From Kangiellaceae bacterium (GTDB taxonomy: Bacteria > Pseudomonadota > Gammaproteobacteria > Enterobacterales > Kangiellaceae): a stretch of DNA of 35,316 bases. The notes beneath the pieces were generated by a model. It searched no databases and was not told the DNA's origin. It worked only from the letters and a program-made list of their open reading frames with translations. This document shows, in pieces, positions 1 to 8,321 of this stretch. Within the stretch, counting starts at the first letter, position 1. Each line of letters begins with the position of its first letter. The position numbers and the translations under genes were made by a program. The stretch is from the NCBI GenBank assembly GCA_019090895.1, contig JAHRVB010000130.1, forward strand, positions 1 through 35,316, given 5' to 3'.

Positions 1-285
1 AAATCGTCTATTTAGTATCCAAAACAGTGTACAAAACATGTACTTTTGACTGCTTTTCGTACAATTATAGCAATTACGACCAAAAGCCTATCTTTGTCCG
101 TTAAGAATACTGGCCCAATTAGTCCAATATTCACTGTTGCCTAGTGCATTACAGCCTGTCGGAAGCCTCCCTTAGTCATAATTTGACAATATTTATTCAA
201 CAACAGGTTGGTGTTTTGTTCGATAGTATTTATAAGGTTACAAAACCTGTACCAATCACTGATAAAGCATACGAGAGAAACTGAA
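1..285. other. Intergenic left edge, no gene seen
   Basis: This stretch is AT-rich and has no convincing reading frame on either strand. A TTGACA hexamer lies at 183-188, but I find no good -10 hexamer at the usual distance, so no promoter is called. The segment probably holds the promoter of the small lipoprotein gene that follows. Confidence 0.5.
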
Positions 286-546
286 ATGAAAACGAAACTA
301 ACAGCCGCCTTCTGCCTATTACTTCTGCTAATATCGTGCAGTAGTATTAGCCACTCCAATCAGCAAAAGTCCGTAGCGGAAGGTAAAAATAACATTGGTT
401 ATGAATGCAAAAGAATAAAGAGAACGGGAAGCATGGTAGGAACTAAGGTATGTACAACACTCGCTCAACGAGAAACCTCGAAAACTAAGGCAAAGGAGTT
501 ATTAAAGGAGAGCCGTCATCTTCAGCACAAAAATGACGTTAATTAG
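286..546 (+). CDS. Small outer-membrane lipoprotein, unknown function
   Basis: This gene encodes an 86-residue protein with a lipoprotein signal peptide: a Lys-rich start, a Leu-rich core, and the lipobox LISC with the cysteine at about residue 18. Ser follows the cysteine, which favours outer-membrane sorting. The mature part carries a short Cys motif, a YECKRIKRTGS element followed by KVCTT and a charged helix. From memory, this Cys...TGS...K-x-C-T-T pattern recurs in small exported proteins of gammaproteobacteria with no assigned function. The start at ATG 286 was chosen because the signal peptide begins there; the longer frame from 208 adds an unlikely N-terminus. It converges on tyrS and shares a hairpin with it. 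Confidence 0.7.
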   Translation: MKTKLTAAFCLLLLLISCSSISHSNQQKSVAEGKNNIGYECKRIKRTGSMVGTKVCTTLAQRETSKTKAKELLKESRHLQHKNDVN

Positions 547-580
547 CCATCTCAATCTATAAAGAGTTAAACCGATAAGA

Positions 581-616
581 TGAAAGTAGATAGAATACAA
601 TCACTATCTACTTTCA
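581..616. terminator. Convergent-gene hairpin between lipoprotein gene and tyrS
   Basis: TGAAAGTAGATAG (581-593) is perfectly complementary to CTATCTACTTTCA (604-616), giving a 13-bp stem with a 10-nt loop. It sits between the two converging stop codons, so it may end transcription from both sides. Neither strand has a strong T-tract after the stem, so intrinsic termination is likely but not certain. Confidence 0.5.
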
Positions 617-649
617 AAGACTATAGTCACGACTGTCTTGTGCAGGGCA

Positions 650-1948
650 TTAAACATTCCAGGTTATTAAGTGAAAGATCTTTTTTCCTCTTTTAACAAT
701 ATGGTACTTATTAAAATAACCGGTCGAACTGCTAACTGTTGCTTCTATATCACTCACTTTTTCACCGTTGACACTAATAGCGTTACTCTTAATAAACTTA
801 CGAGCTTGGCCAACGGTCACTTCTCCTCGTGGTGTCAAAGCCAACCCGGACACTACCAGGAGGTCGACAAGCTTTGTTTCTGCCACTTCAATATGAGTCG
901 TCTCGAGACCGTCAAGTGCGAGTTGCACTAAATCGCTTTCTGATAATCTGTCATAATTGCCACTAAACAAAGCGGAACTGATCCGCTGCGCGGCTTCTAA
1001 ACCATCATCGCCGTGAACAAGGCGGGTAACTTCACTGGCAAGAATTCCTTGTGCCGAGGGACGACCCTGTGCTTCTTGATCATCTTTTTCAATTTTTAGA
1101 ACCGCCTCCTCTTCCAAGAAAGTGAAATATCGAAGAAACTTATACACATCGGCATCAGCAGTATTTAACCAAAATTGATAAAACGAATACTGACTGGTCT
1201 TTTTGGGATCTAGCCATATCGTTCCGGTCTCAGTTTTACCGAACTTGGTTCCATCGGATTTAGTCACTAATGGTAGCGTCATGCCAAATACTTGCTGACG
1301 ATTCATTCGCCGGGTCAAATCAATGCCACCAGTAATATTACCCCATTGGTCGCTACCGCCAATTTGTAATGTACAGTTGTATCGCTTATTAAGTTCAGCA
1401 AAATCATAGGACTGTAATATCATATAAGTGAATTCGGTAAATGAAATCCCTTCTCCTTCACGATCAATTCTCTGTTTTACCGATTCCTTTTGAATCATTG
1501 AATTAATAGAAAAGTGTTTTCCTACATCTCGTAGAAATGACAATACATCAAGATCTTTGGTCCAATCGAGGTTGTTGGCCACAACGGCCGAGTTATCACC
1601 ACAGTTAAAATCAATAAACTGGCTTACTTGATGTTTGAGTCGTTGCACCCAGTTTTCGACAATATCTGAAGAGTTGAGTTGGCGCTCACTACTCTTGAAA
1701 GAAGGATCACCTATGAGGCCTGTGGCTCCACCAACCAAAGCAATGGGTTTGTGACCATACTCTTGAAAACGTTTCAATGCTAATAAAGGAACAAGACTAC
1801 CTATATGCAAGCTATCTGCAGTTGGATCAAACCCGCAATAAACAACCTTCATACCTTCATCTAAATGTTCCTTTAGTTCGGCTTCTGCTGTCATTTGCTG
1901 GATCATTCCCCTCCAACCTAAATCTTGTACGAGATTTTGCTCTTTCAT
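650..1948 (-). CDS. tyrS: Tyrosyl-tRNA synthetase
   Basis: This enzyme charges tRNA-Tyr with tyrosine in the cytoplasm. The 432-residue product has the class I signatures: HIGS near residues 48-51 and KFGKT near 235-239 (the KMSKS-type loop). The substrate-binding segment YMILQSYDF lies near 175-183, and GGSDQWGN near 197-204. The C-terminal 70 residues look like an S4 RNA-binding domain. Length fits bacterial TyrS of the long type. The start is set at ATG 1948. A TTG two codons upstream (1954) is possible, but neither has a clear Shine-Dalgarno. The gene diverges from the M23 peptidase and anmK genes, an arrangement I recall from Pseudomonas. Confidence 0.97.
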   Translation of the reverse strand: MKEQNLVQDLGWRGMIQQMTAEAELKEHLDEGMKVVYCGFDPTADSLHIGSLVPLLALKRFQEYGHKPIALVGGATGLIGDPSFKSSERQLNSSDIVENWVQRLKHQVSQFIDFNCGDNSAVVANNLDWTKDLDVLSFLRDVGKHFSINSMIQKESVKQRIDREGEGISFTEFTYMILQSYDFAELNKRYNCTLQIGGSDQWGNITGGIDLTRRMNRQQVFGMTLPLVTKSDGTKFGKTETGTIWLDPKKTSQYSFYQFWLNTADADVYKFLRYFTFLEEEAVLKIEKDDQEAQGRPSAQGILASEVTRLVHGDDGLEAAQRISSALFSGNYDRLSESDLVQLALDGLETTHIEVAETKLVDLLVVSGLALTPRGEVTVGQARKFIKSNAISVNGEKVSDIEATVSSSTGYFNKYHIVKRGKKIFHLITWNV

Positions 1949-2121
1949 ATTCAAACCAATCTATTGTCAATTACTGAGATTACACAGTTAGTCTTTCTTG
2001 ATTGCAAAAAAAAAGCTAGAATCAGCCGATGTATACCATCACTACTTGTGTAGTCGAACATTACAAATTGTAGAGTTCGACAATTTAACGCGCATTTTAT
2101 ACGGAACTGATTCAAAGTTGT

Positions 2122-3651
2122 ATGATAAAACACGATTACAAGCCACAAAATAACAAAAGAATCTTTCGCAAAGGGCTTTTCGACCGACTCCCCGCATGGG
2201 CCACTCATCCATTTATGATTTTTACTACGGCAGCGATAGTCATGCTGTTGGCATTTCTACTCTCTAAAGATAACTCAACTATCCAACAGAACTCTTCTTT
2301 TCCGATACAAGCAAAAGCAAATAACACCGCGACCGAAACGGGCGAAATTTCTTTGCAACTCCACTCTCCAGAAGATTCTCCTGTTATACAGCCAATTAAA
2401 AATTCAGAACCATCGCTTTCTGATCCCAGCGAATTAACCGAATCGTTCAACTATTCAGAACCGATTGATATCCCTTTACAACTGGATTCTAATAACACTA
2501 ATTACACAACGATTAAAAAGCTGGGCACACATGACCAGTGGTCGGCTGAAGTTGTTGGTAAAGGCGACAACCTATCAAAAATTTTCGGGCGTATAGGCTT
2601 ATCTCCTCAATTGCTCTACAAAATCATCAATTTGGATGACAATACGAAAAAGCTAAAGAATTTAAAACCCGGAGAAATTATTCATTACCAGCTCAATGAA
2701 AATAACCGATTAACTGCGATAAAATATGTCATCGATATCCAGAATACTCTTTATATTAACAAACTTGATCAAGACGACCCTTCTGATGTGAGCTACGCCA
2801 GTAATATCGTTAATAAAGTCGTAGAACAAAGAACTGCGTATGTGAGCGGAACAATTACAGACTCGTTATTTAATTCAGGAAAAAGAGCTGGATTAACTGA
2901 CACGCTAGTAATAAACCTAGCTAATATTTTCGCTTGGGATATTGATTTCATATTAGATATTCGAGCCAACGATAGTTTCTCGCTACTTTATGAAGAAAAG
3001 TACTTAGATGGCGAAAAAATTGGTGATGGTAATATTATTGCTGCGGAATTTATTAACCGTGGTGAAGTCTATCGAGCAGTTAGATATACCGACTCGAATA
3101 AGAATACCAGCTATTATTCTGACAAAGGTCTCAGTATGCGAAAGGCATTCTTAAGAGCACCGGTTAACTTCATATATATTTCAGACAGTTTCAACCCTAG
3201 GCGGTTTCATCCTGTTCAAAAACGGATTAAGCCTCATCGCGGAATCGATTATGCGGCTCCGGTGGGAACCCCAATTCGAGCTGCTGGTGATGGAAAAGTC
3301 ATTGCGTCAGGATATAATCGATTTAATGGAAAATATGTGTTTATTCAACATGGTAATAGCATAGTAACTAAGTACTTACATCTATCCAAACGACTCGTCA
3401 GCAAGGGAAAGCGTGTCAAACAAGGTCAAACGATTGGGAAATTGGGCAGTACAGGAATGGTCACTGGCCCTCATTTGCACTATGAATTTGTGGTCAACGG
3501 CGTTCATCGCAATCCAAGAACTGTAAAGCTGCCTCAAGCCGAACCCATTTCAAAAAAAGAGAAATCTAACTTCATGCTGGCTAGTCAGTCTTTGATTGGC
3601 CAATTGGAATCGAGAAAAAATATTCAATCTACATCCCAAGTCGCCAAATGA
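2122..3651 (+). CDS. OapA/MepM-like M23 peptidoglycan endopeptidase
   Basis: The 509-residue product is a membrane-anchored LytM-type metallopeptidase, expected to cut peptide cross-links of peptidoglycan in the periplasm. One transmembrane segment spans about residues 31-48. A Ser/Asn-rich linker follows, then a LysM/OapA-like region (GKGDNLSKIFGRIGLS near 145-165). The C-terminal M23 domain keeps the zinc ligands: HRGID (H372, D376) and the HLH pair (H451, H453) in GPHLHYEF. The overall layout matches MepM (YebA). Its stop codon overlaps the anmK start (ATGA), so the two are translationally coupled, linking wall cleavage with recycling of wall sugars. No strong Shine-Dalgarno is visible at the chosen ATG. 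Confidence 0.9.
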   Translation: MIKHDYKPQNNKRIFRKGLFDRLPAWATHPFMIFTTAAIVMLLAFLLSKDNSTIQQNSSFPIQAKANNTATETGEISLQLHSPEDSPVIQPIKNSEPSLSDPSELTESFNYSEPIDIPLQLDSNNTNYTTIKKLGTHDQWSAEVVGKGDNLSKIFGRIGLSPQLLYKIINLDDNTKKLKNLKPGEIIHYQLNENNRLTAIKYVIDIQNTLYINKLDQDDPSDVSYASNIVNKVVEQRTAYVSGTITDSLFNSGKRAGLTDTLVINLANIFAWDIDFILDIRANDSFSLLYEEKYLDGEKIGDGNIIAAEFINRGEVYRAVRYTDSNKNTSYYSDKGLSMRKAFLRAPVNFIYISDSFNPRRFHPVQKRIKPHRGIDYAAPVGTPIRAAGDGKVIASGYNRFNGKYVFIQHGNSIVTKYLHLSKRLVSKGKRVKQGQTIGKLGSTGMVTGPHLHYEFVVNGVHRNPRTVKLPQAEPISKKEKSNFMLASQSLIGQLESRKNIQSTSQVAK

Positions 3652-4793
3652 AAGAGAGAAATATCTATATAGGGTTGATGTCCGGAACGAGTATTGATGG
3701 CGTCGATGTCGCAGCGGTTGAATTTACTGATCAGCGAGCGAAATTGTTGGCGTCTTCTCTATATCCCATCCCCAATGAAATGAAGGTCCGACTGGCGGAA
3801 ATATCAACGCCGAAAGTAATCGGTGTGAAGGTTGACCAGAATAGAATAGAAACAATGGCAGAACTCGATGTCTTAATGGGCGAGATATTCGCCAATGCCG
3901 TGAATTTTCTCATCAGCGATAAAGCAATCAACAAAGAATCAATTATCGCCATAGGAAGCCACGGTCAAACCATCCGTCACCGCGCAGAATGCAACAATGC
4001 TTTCACTCTGCAAATCGGAGATCCTAACGTAATTGCTGAAAATACTGGTATTAAAACTATCGCTGATTTTCGACGAAGCGATATAGCTGCGGGTGGACAG
4101 GGAGCTCCGCTAGCTCCGGCTTTCCACAATGCTATTTTGCGCAGCAAAAACGAAGATAGAATCATTCTCAACCTCGGTGGGATTGCAAATATCACACTGC
4201 TACCCAAATTGCAGGATGAAATAGTACTCGGTTTTGATACGGGACCCGCAAACACATTAATGGACGCTTGGTACAAGAAACATAACCCTGATTCCAGCTC
4301 TGATTTCGATAAAGATAGTCAATTTGGAAAAGCAGGAACAATCATAGACCCGCTCCTAAGTAATTTACTCACCGACCCTTACTTCACTTTGCCACCGCCC
4401 AAAAGCACCGGCCGAGAGTATTTTAGTATTCACTGGCTTGAACGGCAATTAACAATAGTCGACAAAAATTGCACTCCTCAAGATGTACAAAGAACACTAG
4501 TCGAGTTCACTGCAACGACGATTGCCGACGCTATTAACACTAGCAAACTTACACAGGCTAAAGTATTGAGTTGCGGAGGTGGTATGCACAATCGCTTTCT
4601 ACTCGATGCAATCTCGCGAAGAATTGCAGGCGAAGTCATACAAACAAACGATGTTGGTGTGGATGGTGATTATCTCGAGGCTATGACGTTTGCCTGGTTA
4701 GCCAAACGTCGCATCGAGCAAAAATCAGGTAATTTGCCATCGGTAACCGGCGCAGTAAGAACAAAGATCCTTGGTGGTGTTTATCTACCGTGA
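3648..4793 (+). CDS. anmK: Anhydro-N-acetylmuramic acid kinase
   Basis: AnmK phosphorylates 1,6-anhydro-MurNAc and opens its ring to give MurNAc-6-phosphate, a cytoplasmic step of peptidoglycan recycling. The 381-residue length is normal for the family. The N-terminal phosphate-binding motif GLMSGTSIDGVDVA (residues 9-22) is diagnostic. GSHGQT near 103-108, the segment LNLGGIAN near 175-182, GFDTGPANTLMD near 195-206 and the late SCGGG motif complete the actin-like kinase fold. It overlaps the upstream M23 peptidase gene by 4 nt. The pseudouridine synthase gene converges on it, with a 39-bp gap. Confidence 0.97.
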   Translation: MKERNIYIGLMSGTSIDGVDVAAVEFTDQRAKLLASSLYPIPNEMKVRLAEISTPKVIGVKVDQNRIETMAELDVLMGEIFANAVNFLISDKAINKESIIAIGSHGQTIRHRAECNNAFTLQIGDPNVIAENTGIKTIADFRRSDIAAGGQGAPLAPAFHNAILRSKNEDRIILNLGGIANITLLPKLQDEIVLGFDTGPANTLMDAWYKKHNPDSSSDFDKDSQFGKAGTIIDPLLSNLLTDPYFTLPPPKSTGREYFSIHWLERQLTIVDKNCTPQDVQRTLVEFTATTIADAINTSKLTQAKVLSCGGGMHNRFLLDAISRRIAGEVIQTNDVGVDGDYLEAMTFAWLAKRRIEQKSGNLPSVTGAVRTKILGGVYLP

Positions 4794-4832
4794 CAATTCA
4801 GATTTCAGAGTTGGAATAGCTAACAGAGCAAT

Positions 4833-5702
4833 TTAAGATAATTCGAATCGTTTGAGTCGCTTATTAAGTGGACATTTGAATTCCAAGAAATAAGATTGAA
4901 GCGCTAAATCTACCAGATTATCGTGTGGTGGTTTAGAATCATAAAGTCGATCACCGATAATAGGCACTCCTAAGGATGAAAGCTGTTGCCTAATTTGATG
5001 CTTCCTTCCGGTTAGCAGCCTTATTTCAATCCGTGATTGATGACTATCTGGTAAATATTCTATGGACAAAATATCACTCTTCGCCGGTTTGTTATCGATT
5101 AAAGTTCGTACTGTTCTTTGCTCAGCAGATAATTCTACTTTCCCAGAGACTAGCGCGTAATAGCGCTTTTCAATTTCTCGTTGCTCAAACAATAAGGTAA
5201 GTTGTCTAGTAATCTTCTTATTATGACCGACAATAATAAGGCCGTTAGTTGCTCGGTCTAAACGATGAATCAAAAAACTCGGACGCTGCGGCAGTTGGAA
5301 TAATACCGGTCCAAACAATTCGACCCATCGACAAATTGACGTATGATCCGCCCATTTGCTCGGCTGAGAAAACATACCAGCAGGCTTATTCCACACACTA
5401 TATTCACCTTCATCGGAAACTAAACTCGCCGGCCTAATATCACTGAAAAGAATTCCTTCATCAAAATAAAAATGCAGTACGTCACCTATGCTAAGTATTT
5501 TCTTAGCTTTACGAATTCTTGTGGTTTTCTTGATCGGGCCGCAATCAGAGAAAGGTGTTAACCAAACAGCTCCGTATAACAGAGCCTTCTTGATCTTTTG
5601 CCGCGATATCACAGGGCAGTTTTCTGACAATAAGTCGATAATGGTTTGATTATCGTTTTTGACAACTAGATGTTTTTCAAATGATATATTTGAGTCACTC
5701 AT
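4833..5702 (-). CDS. RluA-family pseudouridine synthase
   Basis: This 289-residue enzyme should isomerise uridine to pseudouridine in RNA. An S4-like N-terminal segment (roughly residues 18-85) precedes the catalytic domain. The catalytic motif HRLDRATNGL holds the expected Asp at 149, and RKHQIRQQL lies in the second half. The exact RNA target cannot be told: the sequence is not clearly RluA, RluC, RluD or TruC. It is the last gene of a minus-strand group with erpA 27 bp upstream, so it probably shares that transcript. Confidence 0.88.
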   Translation of the reverse strand: MSDSNISFEKHLVVKNDNQTIIDLLSENCPVISRQKIKKALLYGAVWLTPFSDCGPIKKTTRIRKAKKILSIGDVLHFYFDEGILFSDIRPASLVSDEGEYSVWNKPAGMFSQPSKWADHTSICRWVELFGPVLFQLPQRPSFLIHRLDRATNGLIIVGHNKKITRQLTLLFEQREIEKRYYALVSGKVELSAEQRTVRTLIDNKPAKSDILSIEYLPDSHQSRIEIRLLTGRKHQIRQQLSSLGVPIIGDRLYDSKPPHDNLVDLALQSYFLEFKCPLNKRLKRFELS

Positions 5703-5729
5703 AGTTCTTTTGAAACGGTCTGATAAGAA

Positions 5730-6098
5730 TTAAATAGAAAAGGACGAGCCACATCCGCAGGTAGTCGTTGCATTAGGGTTCTCAACAACAAAGCGTGATC
5801 CTTCTAGGTCTTCTCGGTAATCGACTTTAGAGCCAACGAGGTACTGAAAACTCAGCGCGTCAACGAGCAACCTGACGCCTTCTTTTTCAATCACCATATC
5901 ATCTTCATTTTGCTCTTCTTCAAAACTGAAGCCATACTGAAAACCAGAGCAACCGCCACCAGTGACAAACGCCCTCAGTTTCAAATTCGGATTTTCTTCT
6001 TCTGTAATGAGTTCTTTGGCTTTTGCGCTGGCAGCTTGAGTAAAGATAATTGGGCTGGCTTTTGCAACTCCGGTACCGCTGGTGGAGCTCGTGGACAT
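5730..6098 (-). CDS. erpA: Iron-sulfur cluster insertion protein ErpA
   Basis: ErpA is an A-type carrier that hands Fe-S clusters to apo-enzymes, including isoprenoid synthesis enzymes in Escherichia coli. The 122-residue product has the three cluster ligands in the family pattern: C50 in [11 protein letters not shown], and C114 and C116 in CGCGSSF. The Ser/Thr-rich first 15 residues are a little longer than usual; no better internal Met is visible. It lies 17 bp downstream of the bactofilin gene. Location next to tyrS and anmK matches the Pseudomonas order as I recall it. Confidence 0.95.
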   Translation of the reverse strand: MSTSSTSGTGVAKASPIIFTQAASAKAKELITEEENPNLKLRAFVTGGGCSGFQYGFSFEEEQNEDDMVIEKEGVRLLVDALSFQYLVGSKVDYREDLEGSRFVVENPNATTTCGCGSSFSI

Positions 6099-6115
6099 GA
6101 TATTTCTCTTAGTGT

Positions 6116-6607
6116 TTAAATTTCGACCGCTGGTTTCTCTATCTCAATTTTATCATCGTCTGATTCAGAAGTGTTATCTTTCTTTTTAATGGTCTTTTTT
6201 TCAGTCTTTGTATGATGCGATAGTAACTTTTGTTTTTCTATGGTGTGCAACATTTGTCCGTTGACTTCAGCCCCCATCGACATTTCAATCAATTTATAAT
6301 AAACGTCGCCTTCAATTCTTGCCTCTGTCATCAGCTCAACGTGCTCTAGGGCATATACATCACCTTTGACTCGACCGAGAATCATAATATGGGGTACCCG
6401 GATTTCACCTTCAACAAAGCCATTGATACCAATAGTTAACAGCGAATTTTCGACTTCTTCTGACGATATATTGCCAACGACGTGTCCGTCGATATATAAG
6501 ACACCGTCAAAATTGATATCACCGGATATCTTGGTTTGCTTACAAATAAGCGTGTCAGCTGCTCCAGCCTTTGCTTTTGGTGAGTTTTTCTTTTTACTAC
6601 CGAACAT
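6116..6607 (-). CDS. Bactofilin-family cytoskeletal protein
   Basis: Bactofilins form filaments on the inner face of the membrane through a right-handed beta-helix and often position wall enzymes. The 163-residue product begins MFGSKKK. A repetitive beta-helical core with evenly spaced Gly and hydrophobic residues ([20 protein letters not shown], then [19 protein letters not shown]) covers about residues 25-120. A Lys/Glu-rich disordered tail follows. Its start overlaps the end of the upstream coiled-coil membrane protein gene by 11 bp, so both are translated together. The nearby M23 peptidase gene fits the bactofilin-endopeptidase partnership known elsewhere, but that link is inference. Confidence 0.9.
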   Translation of the reverse strand: MFGSKKKNSPKAKAGAADTLICKQTKISGDINFDGVLYIDGHVVGNISSEEVENSLLTIGINGFVEGEIRVPHIMILGRVKGDVYALEHVELMTEARIEGDVYYKLIEMSMGAEVNGQMLHTIEKQKLLSHHTKTEKKTIKKKDNTSESDDDKIEIEKPAVEI

Positions 6608-7322
6608 GTTGTTGGCTCTCCTCGGGTTGCCACTTGATCTGTTTTTTTGCTGTTTGATTCTTCCTAAGCCCGCGTGTCTTTGCAGTTACAGTCAACGATT
6701 TCACTGTAAACCCATCAGGCAACTCAACAAATCCTTGTATGTTCTGAAAGTACTTAAATTGAAACTGAAAATGCTTTGCTTTAAAAGTGCCTAGTTCACG
6801 AATATCAAATTCCTTTACCAAACCGTCCATTTCACCCTGAAATTTAATAATTGCACTTCCCTTAAGATACTGTAGCTGTTTTCCCGCTTGAATCAATGTT
6901 GTTTGAATTTGGAACACTTGCACCTTATTCGTCGCAAGAATTTGCACGCTGTCGACGGTTAATCCATCTTGATCGAGCGCTGGTGCCATAATCTTTCGAT
7001 AAAATGACAATTCTTGCTGCAGTTCACTATTAGTTTGTTGCATTATTTTGACGCTATTGACTAATTCTTGATTAGACAGGTCATCCACTTGTGCTGATTG
7101 TTTCTGCATCACCAAACTCTCGGAGACATTATCGAGAGCACCGAGCGTTTGTTTGAGTTTCAGCTCTAATTGCTGGAGATTCTGCTTGGTTTCAGCTAAA
7201 TCGCTGACGGCCAAAAATCGCCCTACAAGAAATGTTGTGACAAACAGCAATAAGCTCGCAAGACCAATCCCAATGTACCATGATCTTGATTTCTGTTCTC
7301 TAATGACTAAATTGGAATGCAT
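6597..7322 (-). CDS. DUF6776-like coiled-coil membrane protein
   Basis: The 241-residue product has one N-terminal transmembrane segment (about residues 15-36, GIGLASLLLFVTTFLVG). A coiled coil with Leu/Gln-rich heptads follows (about 40-110), then a beta-rich C-terminal domain in the periplasm. I recall such proteins, annotated as DUF6776, being paired with bactofilin in Pseudomonas-like genomes; no biochemical function is known to me. The 11-bp overlap with the bactofilin gene supports a membrane anchor or partner role for the bactofilin filament. It is the first gene of the minus-strand operon leading to erpA. Confidence 0.78.
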   Translation of the reverse strand: MHSNLVIREQKSRSWYIGIGLASLLLFVTTFLVGRFLAVSDLAETKQNLQQLELKLKQTLGALDNVSESLVMQKQSAQVDDLSNQELVNSVKIMQQTNSELQQELSFYRKIMAPALDQDGLTVDSVQILATNKVQVFQIQTTLIQAGKQLQYLKGSAIIKFQGEMDGLVKEFDIRELGTFKAKHFQFQFKYFQNIQGFVELPDGFTVKSLTVTAKTRGLRKNQTAKKQIKWQPEESQQHVR

Positions 7323-7625
7323 GAATTCTTCTGTTTATTATTATCGAGTCGGCTTTATCATAACAAAGCTAATATCTGTATAGTTTAGAGTAAGTAGCCA
7401 TTTTAGCTTAATAAATTACTCTATTCATACTATCCAGACTAATAAATTCGCTAACCAATAATAGTTTAATCTTTATCCCCGAGCATTTATTCCTATATAC
7501 TGAAACCATGCTTATAGCTGTCTGTTTGAATAAGAACTTGAAAAAACACTCAAACCTGAATGCTTTATATCTACCTATTTAAGCAAGTTTTAATTAGGCT
7601 TTTGCCCAATCGATATAGGAACAAT
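7323..7625. other. AT-rich intergenic region between divergent genes
   Basis: About 300 bp separate the minus-strand bactofilin operon from the plus-strand secreted-protein gene. I find no reading frame with coding character. It should hold both divergent promoters, but no clear -35/-10 pair stands out. Weak short inverted repeats (GAGTAA with TTACTC; GTTTGA with TCAAAC) are present and are not convincing. Confidence 0.5.
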
Positions 7626-8051
7626 ATGCTGTATAAATACAATAACTCTTTGTTTTTATGGTTCTGTTTATCATTATTGCTGTTTTCACCTTTTTGCCAC
7701 GCTGGCTTGTCCCAGCAAGTTATTCAAGCGATGGATGAAACCAATACTTGCAACAAAACCAATCATCACGTCGTATATATCGACTGCATGCAACAAAACA
7801 ACGAATTCATACGCCGCTCCATTATAAGTAGCAGCGAAGAAAAGCTAGAAAAACTCTCCGCAAATAAAAAAGATAGAGTAAAAGCAAATATATCGAAACG
7901 TATTAACTCCAATATTAAACAGTGTTTAAATGAGAGAGGTCGATTCAAAGATTCAACTCAAGGAGATAAAAGACACCAATATTGTATCTATGAAAATATG
8001 CTCGAGTTACTCATCAATATTGACCGAGATATTAATAGATTCGATCTTTAA
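7626..8051 (+). CDS. Small secreted Cys-containing protein, unknown
   Basis: The 141-residue product has a Sec signal peptide with likely cleavage after CHA (near residue 26). The mature 115 residues are helical and charged, with four cysteines, spaced so that two disulfides are possible. The layout (Cys near the start, long Lys/Glu helix, two late Cys) resembles LprI-type lysozyme inhibitor domains, but the match is weak and I do not assign that function. The start at ATG 7626 is preferred over 7560 because AGGA lies 6-9 nt upstream and the signal peptide starts there. Both neighbouring gaps are AT-rich, so it is probably monocistronic. Confidence 0.6.
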   Translation: MLYKYNNSLFLWFCLSLLLFSPFCHAGLSQQVIQAMDETNTCNKTNHHVVYIDCMQQNNEFIRRSIISSSEEKLEKLSANKKDRVKANISKRINSNIKQCLNERGRFKDSTQGDKRHQYCIYENMLELLINIDRDINRFDL

Positions 8052-8203
8052 CTTACTCAGCAGAACAATCTCACAGAACGAAGACTCATTAAAAATCGTC
8101 TTATTTCGTGTTTTTGATAACTTTTTGTTGTTTTGCTACACATATTCAGGAGATTTATTGGTCTTTTTTATCAATAGGTTATATCCTATTCTTAAAGTGA
8201 TTT

Positions 8204-8269
8204 AATCAGAAGTAAGAGTAACGGAACTACAAAGTACATTCGAGCTCAATCGTTACTTTGTTTCTGATT
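8204..8269. repeat. Long imperfect hairpin upstream of ClC gene
   Basis: AATCAGAA (8204-8211) pairs with TTCTGATT (8262-8269), and inside it AGTAACG (8217-8223) pairs with CGTTACT (8251-8257). That makes 15 bp in two stems around a 27-nt loop. It lies about 50 nt before the ClC start codon, so it may sit in the 5' untranslated region or be an operator. No T-tract follows, which argues against a terminator. A smaller hairpin (AATAGG 8173-8178 with CCTATT 8185-8190) lies just upstream. Confidence 0.45.
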
Positions 8270-8321
8270 GCGGAATCATTTCAACCCTACAATTAAGTTA
8301 ACAAAAACTAATTAGAATTTA

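Noticed and set aside
183..188. TTGACA as -35 of the lipoprotein gene
   Set aside because: The sequence 17 bp downstream (GGTTGG) is not a -10 element.
1952..1954. TTG start for tyrS
   Set aside because: ATG six bases downstream is the more usual start codon and neither has a Shine-Dalgarno that favours TTG.
1951..2208. Minus-strand 85-codon frame upstream of tyrS
   Set aside because: It overlaps the M23 peptidase start and the divergent promoter region, and its composition is not protein-like.
3977..4276. Minus-strand 99-codon frame inside anmK
   Set aside because: It lies wholly within the strongly supported anmK coding region and shows no family motif or ribosome site.
7930..8205. Plus-strand 91-codon frame overlapping the end of the secreted protein gene
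   Set aside because: It overlaps a better-supported gene in another frame, runs into AT-rich non-coding DNA and has no family motif.
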